NCBI RefSeq assembly: GCF_020536995.1
Contig: NC_068360.1
Coordinates: 86,096,872 to 86,160,871, forward strand
Direction of reading: 5' to 3'
Source: Dreissena polymorpha
Lineage: Eukaryota; Mollusca; Bivalvia; Myida; Dreissenidae
Length of the DNA: 64,000 nt
Shown here: positions 46,305-57,009 of the stretch, piece by piece
Layout of the letters: the number at the start of each line of letters is the position of its first letter
Numbering within the stretch: position 1 is the first letter of the stretch
The notes under the pieces: generated by a model
What the model saw: the letters and a program-made list of their open reading frames with translations, nothing else
Told to the model about the DNA's origin: nothing
The model's database searches: none
Translations under genes and position numbers: made by a program

Positions 46305-46879
46305 CGAGCGATACTGGAAGGTGCAACATCTCTCACGCCCCCTAGATCGCCTTTAGCAGTATTAAATTCTCAACAAGAAAGTGCTGGAGTCATTGATCCC
46401 GAGGGACAAGAAAAACAATTGATTAATGTTCGAAATAAATAATTTGATTAATGACAATTCTGTTATTTGAGCCAGGTCACAGGAAAAGCGCAGTCAAATC
46501 AGTATCCAATTAAAGTATTTGTTATTGTCAGAAAAACGCTTTTAAGCAAACAGCTTTCAAGCGACTGCTGGCTGATCTAGATCCAAACTGGCCACAATCG
46601 CCTTAATGTCTCTTTTACTGTAACACAGTTCATTTAACTTTAAAATGATAAAAAGTACTTACACTTAGAAAGAGTACTAACCAGTAAAGAGTTTGAAATC
46701 AATGTTGAATCTCAGGAAAGCTTGGTGATCTGCAAATCCCCGATGAAATGTTGATATCGGGTATCATAGTCATTCAATAATTCGCAAAATGCTCGAATAC
46801 AATTTATAAAGCACAATGTGACTTATATTGATAACTAAAAATACCAGTAATCAGTATGCCAGTTTTGCCGTGTCAAGAT
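46305..46879. other. Unannotated spacer
   Basis: Nothing recognised. Confidence 0.4.
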
Positions 46880-47640
46880 GTTACGATCCAGAAAGTCCTT
46901 CATTCACATCGAGTATATATCCTTCGAATTCCAACAATTGTTGTCATAAGCGGAAATTTAGTGAATAAATAATTCATATATCCTAAATGACAGCTTCTAA
47001 ATAGCGAAACAAGCCAAAGTAAGAAAGTTTTGAATCGAGACTCTCATTAAGGCGGCCATTGTTAAATGTTGAAACACGAACGACAACTCTGCTAGGAGAA
47101 TGTTATCAATGCTTCTACGCAGTGGCGAATGCAAAAGGGAAGTAACTGAAAAATCGAGTTATCTCAATCGGACTTGCTCGGTCTTTTACATAGGCCGCCA
47201 TTGTGAGAATTTTTTCTACTGGTTATGAAACCTTGGACGACGCTGTTCCAGCAGTGCTCCAGCTAGGCCTAAATCGAATGGGCGCCGCGCCCTGCCCTCC
47301 CGAACCTCCGCCCTGCCCCCCCCCTCAAAAACATATGATAATTCATAAATCTCTTATTACATTATTATTAGTTTAATCCTCATTGTAGACATTATATTTG
47401 AATGGTTTAATAATAATGTGAATAATACAATTATTTATAACATATAAATTAACATGCAATAGGAAGCATTTCAGAAACACCCGCGCGCTCGAACGTGCCC
47501 TTTTCACAAAATACTGCGCGTCGAAAGTGCCCTTTTGACAAAATACTGCGCGTCGAAAGTGCCCTTTTAACAAAAAAGCCCCCCTGCCCTTTTGAAATCC
47601 TAGCTGGAGCACTGTCCAGCATCGTCAAAAAGCAATCAGT
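46880..47640 (+). repeat. Dispersed repeat, copy 2, split by an hAT-like MITE
   Basis: Matches 44285-44835 (GAAATTTAGTGAATAAATAA; GACAGCTTCTAAATAGCGAA; AACGACAACTCTGCTAGGAG; GAAACCTTGGACGACGCTGT). It is cut at GCTGTTCCAG by the element at 47252-47614 and resumes as TCCAGCATCGTCAAAAAGCA. Confidence 0.85.
47252..47614. mobile_element. 363-bp hAT-like MITE
   Basis: CAGTGCTCCAGCTAGG at the left and CCTAGCTGGAGCACTG at the right form a perfect terminal inverted repeat. TCCAG is duplicated outside (47247-47251 and 47615-47619). Inside are GC-rich GCGCCGCGCCCTGCCC and GAAAGTGCCCTTTTGACAAA words. The same end appears at 63937. CAGTG ends are typical of hAT, but the visible duplication is shorter than 8 bp. 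Confidence 0.8.
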
Positions 47641-47641
47641 T

Positions 47642-47720
47642 GTCGTGGATCATTGGTTAAGGCGATGTACTTATAATCTTTTGGGATTTTTCCCGCAAAG
47701 GTTCGAATCCTGCCATGACA
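47642..47720 (+). pseudogene. tRNA-Ser-like pseudogene
   Basis: Acceptor arms GTCGTGG and CCATGAC pair in all seven positions (one G-T). TTGGTTAAGGCGATG, a long variable arm (GGGATTTTTCCC) and GGTTCGAATCC follow the class II plan of tRNA-Ser. The anticodon stem (ATGTA with TCTTT) and part of the T stem do not pair, and the anticodon place reads TAT, so it is probably not functional. A T-run (CTTTTTG) follows at 47728. Confidence 0.65.
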
Positions 47721-48297
47721 TCGCATACTTTTTGCGACGCGTATTATTTCTTTTCTAACGTAATTTGATTTAATATAGCATATAAGCTATGTTTATTGTT
47801 AAATATGTTGAAATTTTTATGCACATCCTTCAATTTATAAAATAAAAACAACGTTATGGCTAAATTGTAGTGCTCACACGGGTCAAAAATAGTCTTCGGG
47901 TCGGCGGGTCAAAATTAAAATACCCGAAAAAATTCGGTCGGGTCAGAAGTTAATTAAAATAAAACTAAATTGTCATAGCATGTTTTAGCGTTCTTAAATA
48001 TTCAACTGTTTGTCAAGTATATTGTTTTTAATAAAAAAAATTGTTTTTATTTATTTAATTATGATTTAATACTGAACTGCTTAAAACTATTAAGTTAACG
48101 CAACGTTGTTGAACTTTATTAGCATACGTATTACTAGGAATAGCGATCAAAAGAGAATGTACAGGAAAAACAACCTGTCAAGAAAAAATAAAGTTGGTCT
48201 AATTTCGAGGAGAGAAGCAAAAAAAAACTTTCACTGTAAGCTCTAACTGCATTTTCTACGTTGAAGTAAATATATTCTATAATACAAGCTTCGTTTT
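47721..48297. other. Unannotated spacer
   Basis: GGTCAAAAATAGTCTTCGGG with CGGTCGGGTCAG near 47880-47945 looks like repeat debris. No gene. Confidence 0.4.
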
Positions 48298-49480
48298 TAG
48301 CTCATCTATTTTTTGAAAAAAAATTATGAGCTATTGTCATCACCTTGGCGTCGGCGTCGGCGTCCGGTTAAGTTTTACGTTTAGGTCCACTTTTCTCAGA
48401 AAGTATCAATGCTATTGCATTCAAACTTGGTACACTTACTTACTATCATGAGGGGACTGGGCAGGCAAAGTTAGATAACTCTGGCGTGCATTTTGACTGA
48501 ATTATGTGCCCTTTTTATACTTAGAAAATTGAAAAGTTTGGTTAAGTTTTGCGTTTAGGTCCACTTTTTTCAGAAAGTATCAATGCTATTGCATTCAAAC
48601 TTGGTACACTTACTTACTATCATGAGGGGACTGGGCAGGCAAAGTTAGATAACTCTGGCGTGCATTTTGACAGAATTATGTGCCCTTTTTATACTTAGAA
48701 AATTGAAAATTTTGGTTAAGTTTAGTGTTTAGGTCCATTTTATTCCTTAAGTATCAAAGCTATTGCTTTCATACTTGCAACACTTACTATCATAAGGGGA
48801 CTGTGCTGGCAAAGTAATGTAACTCTGACTGGCATTTTGACAGAATTATGTGCCCTTTTTATACTTAGAAAATTGACAATTTGGTTATGTTTTGTGTTTA
48901 GGTCCACTTTATTCCTACAGTATCAAAGCTATTGCTTTCATACTTGCAACACTCATTAACTATCGTAAGGGCACTGTGCAGGCAAAGTTATGTAACTCTG
49001 ACTGGCATTTGGACGGAATTATGGGCCCTTTATACTTAGAAAATTGAAAGTTTGGTTAAGTTTTGTGTTTTGGTCCACTTTACCCCTAAAGTATCATAGA
49101 TATTGCTTTCATACTTGGAACACTCGCAAACTATCATAAGGGTACAGTAAAGGGACAAGTTGCATAACTCTGGATGTCATTTTTACGCAATCATGGCCCT
49201 TTTTTGACTTAGTAACTTTGAATATATGGTTAAATTTTGTGTTTCGATCCACTTTACTTCTAAAGTATCAAGGCTATTGCTTTCAAACTTCAAATACTTG
49301 CATGCTATCATGAGGTTACTGTACCTGGCAAGTTGAATTTTACCTTGACCTTTGAATGACCTTGACTCTCAAGGTCAAATTATTAAATTTTGCTAAAATT
49401 GCCATAACTTCTTTATTTATGATTAGATTTGATTGATACTTTGACAAAACAACTCTTACCTGACATACCACAATAAACTC
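48298..49480 (+). repeat. Hairpin-headed repeat with six 172-bp monomers
   Basis: After GTTTTT the head TAGCTCATCTATTTTTTG faces AAATTATGAGCTA, followed by GGCGTCGGCGTCGGCGTCC. Monomers start GGTTAAGTTTTGCGTTTAGG near 48366, 48540, 48713, 48883, 49053 and 49223 and diverge from left to right. It ends with GACCTTGACTCTCAAGGTCA. Confidence 0.9.
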
Positions 49481-49494
49481 CACCCAAACCATCG

Positions 49495-49900
49495 CCCGTG
49501 CCCCCCCCCCCTATTTTTTTTTTTTATAGTATCTCACAACCACCACACCCTCACACTATACCCCCCCCCCCATTTTTTTTTAAACGGTTAAAAAAACAAA
49601 ACAATTTATTTTGCGTATTTTATGTTTGAAATACCGTCCAACCATCGCACCCAAGAATCCCCCCCCACCCGAATCCCCCCCCCCAAATTTTTTCTTCTTT
49701 TTTTTTTTTTTTTTTTTAAGATCATCTCACAAATAACCACCACACCCTCACACTATACTCCCCCCCCCCCCCATTTTTTTTTAAACGGTTAAAAAACACA
49801 AATATTTATTTTTATTATTTTATGTTTGAAATACCGTCCAACCATCGCACCCAAGAATCCATACCCCCCGACCCCCCACCCTTCCCGATTTTTTCCCCCT
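49495..49900. repeat. Pyrimidine-rich tandem block with C and T runs
   Basis: CACCACACCCTCACACTATA recurs near 49542 and 49740, and ATACCGTCCAACCATCGCAC near 49630 and 49830 (period about 200), each with runs of 10-14 C and 9-20 T. Almost the whole plus strand is C and T here, with a potential for unusual DNA structure. Assembly may be uncertain. Confidence 0.8.
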
Positions 49901-50219
49901 TTTTTTGGCATTTTTGGAAGATAATGTAATAAATGTCCACACCCCCACACAATGCACCCCTCTTCACTCCACCCCTCCCTCCTTTGTGATTGAAAATGAG
50001 AGTCCCTTCACCTATAAAAAGAAAATAGATGAGCGGTCTGCACCCGCAAGGCGGTGCTCTTGTTTTATAAGTCACCATTTTGGGATCTGAATAACAAATT
50101 AAAGGAGCAGTCAACCAGATTGTCGAAGAAAAGCAAAATTTGCATTAAAACTGCTGCGTACGTCCTTAAAAAAAATCCATATTTCAGGGATACCCCCACA
50201 TTCCACTGGTCACAAAACT

Positions 50220-50500
50220 AAACAAGAGCTGACATATGCCCCCTATAAACGCTTTGATAGAAGTTATAGCATTTTTCAAAACCTAAACGCAGATTTAAAA
50301 AACCTAAACGCGAACCCAAAGTTCAAGGGGTAAAAAATTGTGTGCGTATGGAAAGACCATGTCCATATACACGTGCATACCAAATACGAAGGTTTTATCT
50401 CAAGGGACATAAAAGTTATGAGCATTTTTCGTAACCTAAACGCAAAGTGTGACAGAAAGACGGTCAGACTATATACTCTCCTTCGTGAGCATAAAAACAA
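50220..50500 (+). repeat. Single unit of the AAACCTAAACGC repeat family
   Basis: AACAAGAGCTGACATATGCC, TTTTTCAAAACCTAAACGCA, TGTGTGCGTATGGAAAGACC, ATATACACGTGCATACCAAA: the same plan as one unit of 41365-42330, with both ends. Confidence 0.8.
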
Positions 50501-51414
50501 GCTGTGTATTGTTGATATTTGAGGTACCGAGACGATTGATACACGCAGCACCGTCTTTTGATAGCTATTGTGAATGAACAAGATGTTTTATGGAAAAAAT
50601 TCACCTTAAGTGTGACCTTGAACTTTGAAGCAGGATTAAGGATCTTTCACGTGAGACGTTGTCCTAGAACTTTTACATATAAACTATACGTCAAAATACA
50701 ACAAAGTTATTGTGGAGACAAATGTTTTGCAGGTTTTATGGTCAAATTTTACCGCAAAGCGATACCTTAACCGTCTAGTCTAGAATCCCATATAATGTGT
50801 TATACACCAGTGGTGAATAGGTCAGAACATTTGGCGCCTTAATTGTGGCAAATTATAACACACATCAAGGTAATATCAACAAATATTTTATATGAAAAAT
50901 ATTTATTACAGAATAATGAAACACATGATTAACCACATAAAACAAGCAAAAGTTTGTAGAAACAGTCACGAGTGAACACAGAAATGAGAGTTCCTTGCAT
51001 CCATAAGTGAAGTTACACACTGGTCTAGAAGGACTAGGGTTTCATATTCTTGAGGGGATGAGAAGATGATGAATGATTGATGAGCTGATTGGAAGTGTCG
51101 TCTATCTGAAAAATACAGATAAATCATAGATAATCCAGAATGTTCATGCTATCATGTAGTTGTCTCTTGACAATAGAATGAATGGAACTGAAATAAAACT
51201 TGGCTCCACTGCAAAACACTGGGTTTTCTGTCAATGCAAAAAAGGCCATAAAACAGACCTGGGTTAAATGATTATTATATGTCCAATATATTTCATAAAC
51301 ATCTAACAAATATATAAGTTTATTATAACTATAATTTATGTGATTCTTCCCTCAAATGGCAAGGAATAGACCTGGTGTGTCAAATTTCGTTAATTAATAT
51401 CTCAAATTTGCGGT
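50501..51414. other. Unannotated 0.9 kb
   Basis: No exon or repeat family recognised. Confidence 0.4.
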
Positions 51415-52168
51415 TATAGGTTTTTTCGCCCTAGGTTATCCCAAGTCGTTTCGTCCTTACAAGTGGGATGTTTTGTCTTTATTTAATTCTAATATAATTT
51501 TATGGTTTTGTAAATGTTTGTTTCGATCTAAATGGTATTTGTTTAACATATATGGGTAATAAATGGTATTTGTTTAACATATATGGGTTATTACATTTAC
51601 AATTACAAATTTGATTATTGCGCAATTATTTGTTTGATTTTAATTGCAATCACTTAATGGAAACAATGATACATTATGTTACAAACTAGTATCACAATTA
51701 GTTTTGCAGAGATATGATGCGTTGATTTGCCAATTCAAATAAATTCGGGACCAATTACAATTATCAAACAAACTAAGATAGAAAGACGCATGATCAGATG
51801 ATTAGCAAAATAATAGCACAGCGACATTTGTGAAGATATTATAAAGGCTTTATATTGTTATTGTTACAATGACATTGTCATTCGTGAATTTAAATATCAA
51901 CACGTTTTTATTGCAAGACGAATCGTGTATTTCGTGTAATCAGATATTCACACCTTACCAACATGCCATCACTTGAAACAGTAATGAAGATAATATAATA
52001 CTATATTAAACAAGATCTCATTCAGCTTGTGAGATAAAGATAAATCCTTTTAAATCCGTTTATGTATACAAACTAGGACGAAACGATTCACAAACTAGGG
52101 CCAAACGACCCATGGCGAACGGGAAATAGGGCGAAATATCGGCAAACTGGAATTAGGGCAAAACAACC
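51415..52168. mobile_element. Long fold-back element with imperfect arms
   Basis: Left: GTTTTTTCGCCCTAGGTTAT and GTCGTTTCGTCCTTACAAG; right: ACTAGGACGAAACGATTCAC and GGGCCAAACGACC, GGGCGAAATATCGG, GGGCAAAACAACCC, which are inverted and partly repeated. The 600-bp centre is AT-rich and empty. Confidence 0.6.
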
Positions 52169-53272
52169 CAGATATCAAATTTGCCCAGACTCCTATCCCT
52201 AAATTAATGGTTTTCAGCCTTATATAACAGGGGCCAGGCCTTTTCCGCCCTATGCCACAGGTCCGAAATTCAGCCCCATTCCCAATGCAAATCTAGTTGT
52301 GTTTTCACCAATTAAAAAATAATCCTAATTCCACAAAAAAAAATTATATCTTTTTTTAACCTTTAAATATATATGTTTACCTGACCCAGTGTAGAAAATA
52401 GAAAAATATTGCATAATTAAATTATCTGTTGCCTTGAATTTGTTTTAAAAACAGTAAAATATGTTAAATTGATACAAGATTCTTTTCACCTCAAGAAAGG
52501 CCAGGCCTTTTACCCAAAATCAGATAAAAAAAACCTGCACTTATCACACATGTTCATAATATTTTGTAAAATTTTGATATGTTATCAAAACAGTCGTTAT
52601 TTACCAGGTAACGGCTTCTTTGAAATATAAGAAATACTATTGACATACGATTATTTTTCCCAATAGAGCAAGATTTGTGATTAATTTTTTTCCCAAAATG
52701 GGGTTTTTCACGACACGAAATTCCCAAAATTTCAGTGTGGTGTTTTCCCAAAATGGAGCGGAAAAGGCCTGGGGGCCTATTACAGGCCCCTTCCCAATTA
52801 TTAAAAACATCTAAAACATCTTTTTGAATTAATTTTCTGATCATAAGTGGTATTTCTAGTTAGTATAGGAGATATTTTATCAAGAAAAAGCATTAGAATT
52901 TGATTGTTTTGAAGAAAAGTGTGCATTTCATCCAGTATTGCCATGGAACCAGTTTTTGGTTAGAAATTCAATTACATTATTTTAAAGTTCATTACCCCTT
53001 GTTGCTTAAAAATTCATAAAAAATAGAATTTTCAAAGTATTCCATTAAAACAAAAAGAAAATGCTTTCTAATACCTTAAATATTATTCCTGCAGGCATTT
53101 GACATCAATTATGTTTAAAAAAAACTCGGGGGGAGGGTCCCGGGGGTGTGGGGAGCAAATTTACGATACTGCTGCTTGTGGGCACATCTCGTTAACTTTT
53201 ACATACCGTATAAATACACGTCTAATGAACGTTTACAAAAAACCTTATCTAGTATTTGAAAGAACCGTTTAC
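52169..53272. other. Unannotated, partly repeat-derived
   Basis: CAGGCCTTTTCCGCCC (52230), CAGGCCTTTTACCC (52502) and GGAGCGGAAAAGGCCTGGG (52756) show an inverted repeat debris pattern. 53110-53180 holds the CAAATTTACGATACTGCTGC block. H2AX 3' untranslated sequence must begin at 53272 and run leftwards. I saw neither a histone stem-loop nor AATAAA in the first 170 bp. Confidence 0.45.
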
Positions 53273-53689
53273 CTAATATTCTTGGCTCTGGGAGGACGCC
53301 TTCGCACCACCCTTGGACTTCGCTTCCCCGGTTTTCTTGGGCAACAAGACAGCCTGAATGTTGGGCAACACACCACCCTGAGAAATCGTCACGCCGGAAA
53401 GAAGCTTGTTGAGCTCTTCGTCGTTTCGGATGGCCAGCTGCAAGTGCCGAGGAATGATCCTGGATTTTTTATTGTCTCTGGCGGCATTGCCCGCCAATTC
53501 TAGAACTTCGGCGGCAAGGTATTCCAACACCGCGGCCAAATAAACTGGGGCACCAGCTCCAACACGTTCGGCGTAGTTTCCTTTCCTGAGAAGCCTGTGG
53601 ATTCTGCCGACTGGAAACTGTAATCCGGCTCTAGAAGACCTGCTCTTAGCCTTAGATTTGGCTTTACCACCTTTTCCACGACCAGACAT
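53273..53689 (-). CDS. H2AX: Histone H2A.X, complete, intronless
   Basis: 138 residues from ATG 53689 to TAG 53273. The histone fold is intact: N-tail [19 protein letters not shown], then [20 protein letters not shown] (alpha 1), [20 protein letters not shown] (alpha 2, acidic patch Glu), [20 protein letters not shown] and [20 protein letters not shown]. The C-terminus SQSQEY carries the SQ(E/D)-hydrophobic signature that defines H2A.X; Ser135 is the expected ATM/ATR target and Tyr138 matches the human Tyr142. The protein packs DNA and marks double-strand breaks when phosphorylated. A second SQ two residues upstream is notable. Human H2AX has 143 residues. It has no introns, as usual for the family. 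The divergent neighbour is DPAGT1. Confidence 0.97.
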   Translation of the reverse strand: MSGRGKGGKAKSKAKSRSSRAGLQFPVGRIHRLLRKGNYAERVGAGAPVYLAAVLEYLAAEVLELAGNAARDNKKSRIIPRHLQLAIRNDEELNKLLSGVTISQGGVLPNIQAVLLPKKTGEAKSKGGAKASSQSQEY

Positions 53690-53762
53690 TTTGGAATCCT
53701 CTAGCTACGTACCGGGCGTCACGAAGTTCTAGGCGCAAATGATCCGAATGGGATTTCCCGCA

Positions 53763-53832
53763 TTTTTATAGATTTGTCAGCTGACTTTATCAATAGCCAA
53801 TCAACAACCGATGCTAAAGCGCATCGCCCAAT
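53763..53832 (-). promoter_or_regulatory. H2AX: H2AX promoter: TATA box and two CCAAT boxes
   Basis: Relative to the minus-strand gene: TATAAAAA at 53763-53770, about 75 bp before the ATG, and CCAAT motifs on the plus strand at 53797-53801 and 53828-53832 (ATTGG relative to the gene). This is the usual histone promoter layout (TATA plus NF-Y sites). Positions are read directly; function is inferred. Confidence 0.7.
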
Positions 53833-53881
53833 CACCTTTAGTCATGCATGATAGATTTAAAAAGTCTCGTATGAATTGTGT

Positions 53882-53925
53882 ACTTCCGGGTTATCATCTC
53901 GCGAGATCTAATATGGTGGACGACG
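53882..53925 (+). promoter_or_regulatory. DPAGT1: TATA-less promoter core, probably of DPAGT1
   Basis: ACTTCCGGG (ETS-type) at 53882-53890 and the palindrome TCTCGCGAGA at 53897-53906, followed by ATATGGTGGACG. Both motifs mark housekeeping promoters in animals and tend to lie within about 100 bp of the start site. If the 53930-56971 block is taken out, TCTCGCGAGA would stand about 57 bp before the DPAGT1 ATG. Confidence 0.6.
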
Positions 53926-53929
53926 TAGA

Positions 53930-54400
53930 GGTTACAATATACCAAAAGATTTCCTACACAAATTCAATGTAAAAGCAATAACTTCAACAAAAAATAAAGT
54001 CAAACTTTTGCGCATAGAGACCCCCATAACCATACCTTTTCTTAAAGAGCATTCCAAGTCGCAATGATTTAGACAATAAAAAAGGGGGGTCATGCGTTTT
54101 GCAAGAAAGAACTCGATGCGAATCAGCGGTCACTGTTTTACAGCCATCAATTTACCGGGTTCGTACCAGTGGATGAGGGTTTCCCGCCATCTGTCAAAGT
54201 CTCATGTAGTCTTTAACCTTCAAGCAAATGAGTGAATTTCTGTTAAACATCAATGTTTTCCCTACCACATGCACAAAGAAACATTCTAAAATAAAGTCAT
54301 GGCAAGTGCCCACACAGAGAATTGTGTCTTCTTATAAATGATGTTCAGGTTTTTAAAGAGTATAGCATTGCACTCCAAAAAGATTTAGTATATTGTAACC
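53930..54400 (+). mobile_element. GGTTAC element, left copy of the composite
   Basis: 471 bp, GGTTACAATATAC to GTATATTGTAACC-type ends, non-coding; the open frame inside (KDFLHKFNVKAITSTKNKVK) is not conserved in a way that suggests a gene. It starts about 240 bp upstream of the H2AX ATG. Confidence 0.9.
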
Positions 54401-56500
54401 TAAAGGAAAAATATGTTCTGAATGAAATGTGTTTTTCTTGCATATTATTATCTTCCTATTCATATTGCACCAATATATTAAGTTTGGCTGGATTATCTGT
54501 CCATTTGGCCATTTAAGATCACATTTTCACATGCGGGTGTTTTCGGTCCGAAGAAGGCGATTTAAGGGCTGTTAAAGCTTAAATGTCCCTTTAAGAGTTA
54601 AAGCTGTTGTGTTCAATATCTGCAACAAAATACCAAAACAAACCATATGGACAGGCACGTGGGGCTTATGCGGGGTGGGGAAAGAATGAACTTGTTAGAT
54701 ATTTTCACTCCAAGCAATTTTGATAATGTCTTTTTTGTGTGTGTGTTTTTTTAAATACCCCCAAAAATGTCAATTTCACAGCAAAAATATCCAATTTCAT
54801 CCAAGACAAACAACAAATAAGCAAAAATGAGAGATCAAAGATACTTTGAAGTGTAGAAATCAATAAGCTTCCTATAACCTGTTGTTTCACACTTATAAAA
54901 GAGTGAAATCTTGAAAGCGCCTTGTTGCTCGGAGCCCATTTATTTACCAGTCGCAAATGGTATATTCTAGCATATAATGCCATGGGTGCCTTTAAACTGC
55001 AGCAGATGGTCAATATGCTCTGCCAGCTGTCATTCAGAGGTTCAAGAGAATACAAAATTTCATATTTTGGGCGCAAAACAAGTACTTTTGACTATTTTAA
55101 TGGTGGCAATCTGGTCAAAATGGGCGTTAATAATTGAGCGAAAGACAAAAATGCTCATTTTGGGGGTTTAAACTAGAAGGAAAGGTTAAAATGAACAAGA
55201 TACATATATGTTGGAGAGCATTATAAGCTTAGAAATGAAGTTCTATGAAGTAACAGGGGCAGAAAGGCAGCTCAGATCAATGCAGGCTTCCTGAAAGAGG
55301 TTTCTAGTACATCTTCTGGGGACACAGCTTCCCGCAGAATTCTCAACACAACACATATCATTGATCCATGTCACCTTTGTATGCAAAGACAAGCAAATAA
55401 GGTCAATACTTCCCATAAATCACTGAATGAGAGAAGCATGTACCAAATGAAAAACTAAACTGGTTGCTGAAAGTGCCACATTTTGGCAAAAAGATCCCTC
55501 TAAGGTAAATGATGAAGGGGACACTTGCTACAACAATCCTATGTTTAAGTCAGACGCCACATCCTTTCAAGCCGGGACCATGACTGTAAGCATATTGTGA
55601 GAAAACAATACCAAACACAAGCTAATTGTAGGGTTACAAGTAGCATATCAACTCAGATGCACTGCATACATGCTTAGGAACAAGGATAAACCTGTTAAGT
55701 GCCAACTTCTGCTGCCAACAAAGCGCGAGCTTTACGTGTCAGGACGCGGAACTATCCATACAAACTGCACGGGGAATTGCATGGCGGCAAGGGTTTGAGT
55801 GACCACAAACCTGATTATGACAGTATTTCACACCTTAAGCATCATAAATATGCTTATTTGCTTGCGTACATGATAAAAATTTAGCATTATTACCTGTTTT
55901 ACCATCAACAACCCTTATCCAGTGGCCCTCGGCTTAGTTGCAGACATTCCTCTACCTGAAAAAGTCAAAATTCCCAATAAAAAATAGATATAAAATGGCA
56001 AAAAACATGCATTTAAGTATTTTTAGTGTATTTTTATGAATAATATGAAGTAATAAACCTTGTTATGTTCATGATTGTACTAAATATGAAGGCTGCCTCA
56101 ATTAAGTGTCTGCTGCACTGTCCAAACTGTAAAAATGTCCGCCATTCCATGTCGGTGAAATGGGGCTCTGTTTGAATGTTCATGCTTTATGCACTAGCTA
56201 TTGTTGCCTTACTGGATCACGGAGTTCCAGGCGTTGAATTCTGACTTCATGTAGCACACTAACGCTACACGGTCAACCAATATGCCTTTGAATTCAAGTC
56301 GGAAAGCAATTTAGCCCTTATTTGGCTATATCAGGGTGGGGGTAAACTTGAAAAACAACTATTCCAGGTCAAATTATCTGAATTCATGCATTTAAGGCAC
56401 TTATTTTCTTCTCTTTTGTTAAGAAATGACCAAAACTCAGCTTTCCCAGTCATATCTTGCACTTGCAGATGATATTTCATTTTTACCTAAAGCTAGTTTA
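54401..56500. other. 2.1-kb interior of the composite unit
   Basis: No domain, RNA gene or known repeat was recognised. Open frames (a 123-codon minus frame at 54705-55076; a 61-codon plus frame at 55699-55884) have no recognisable homology. Base composition is similar to the surrounding introns. Confidence 0.4.
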
Positions 56501-56971
56501 GGTTACAATATACCAAAAGATTTCCTACACAAATTCAATGTAAAAGCAATAACTTCAACAAAAAATAAAGTCAAACTTTTGCGCATAGAGACCCCCATAA
56601 CCATACCTTTTCTTAAAGAGCATTCCAAGTCGCAATGATTTAGACAATAAAAAAGGGGGGTCATGCGTTTTGCAAGAAAGAACTCGATGCGAATCAGCGG
56701 TCACTGTTTTACAGCCATCAATTTACCGGGTTCGTACCAGTGGATGAGGGTTTCCCGCCATCTGTCAAAGTCTCATGTAGTCTTTAACCTTCAAGCAAAT
56801 GAGTGAATTTCTGTTAAACATCAATGTTTTCCCTACCACATGCACAAAGAAACATTCTAAAATAAAGTCATGGCAAGTGCCCACACAGAGAATTGTGTCT
56901 TCTTATAAATGATGTTCAGGTTTTTAAAGAGTATAGCATTGCACTCCAAAAAGATTTAGTATATTGTAACC
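56501..56971 (+). mobile_element. GGTTAC element, right copy of the composite
   Basis: Same 471 bp as 53930-54400 with no visible difference. It ends 38 bp before the DPAGT1 start codon, so it must now supply or overlap the immediate upstream region of that gene. Confidence 0.9.
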
Positions 56972-57009
56972 TAGACACTTTTTGACGAAACGCCGGGGAA
57001 ATTCGGAAA

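Larger units (their letters stand above)
53930..56971. mobile_element. Composite unit: two identical GGTTAC elements around 2.1 kb
   Basis: Direct terminal copies at 53930-54400 and 56501-56971 flank 2,100 bp without recognisable genes. TAGA stands directly before (53926-53929) and directly after (56972-56975). The inner borders do not show a matching 4-bp pair (TAAA after the first copy, TTTA before the second). So the outer pair behaves as a single target duplication, like that of the solitary copy at 7891 (TTGA/TTGA). The unit could be a composite transposon-like block mobilised between two copies, or a terminal-direct-repeat element of another kind. The GG..CC termini argue against a normal LTR element. 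No difference between the copies was seen, which implies recent origin or an assembly duplication. Confidence 0.7.

Noticed and set aside
47642-47720. A functional tRNA-Ser gene
   Set aside because: Anticodon and T stems are broken although the acceptor stem is perfect, so it is listed as a pseudogene.
53099-53503. 134-codon plus-strand frame over the histone gene
   Set aside because: It is the antisense of H2AX, which is certain on the minus strand.
54705-55076. 123-codon minus frame inside the composite block
   Set aside because: No recognisable domain, no splice support, and hydrophobic composition as expected from AT-rich antisense reading.
53930-56971. A normal LTR retroelement
   Set aside because: The terminal copies lack TG..CA ends, no pol or gag motif lies between them, and a solitary copy carries its own TIR-type borders with a 4-bp duplication. 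It is kept only as an alternative.
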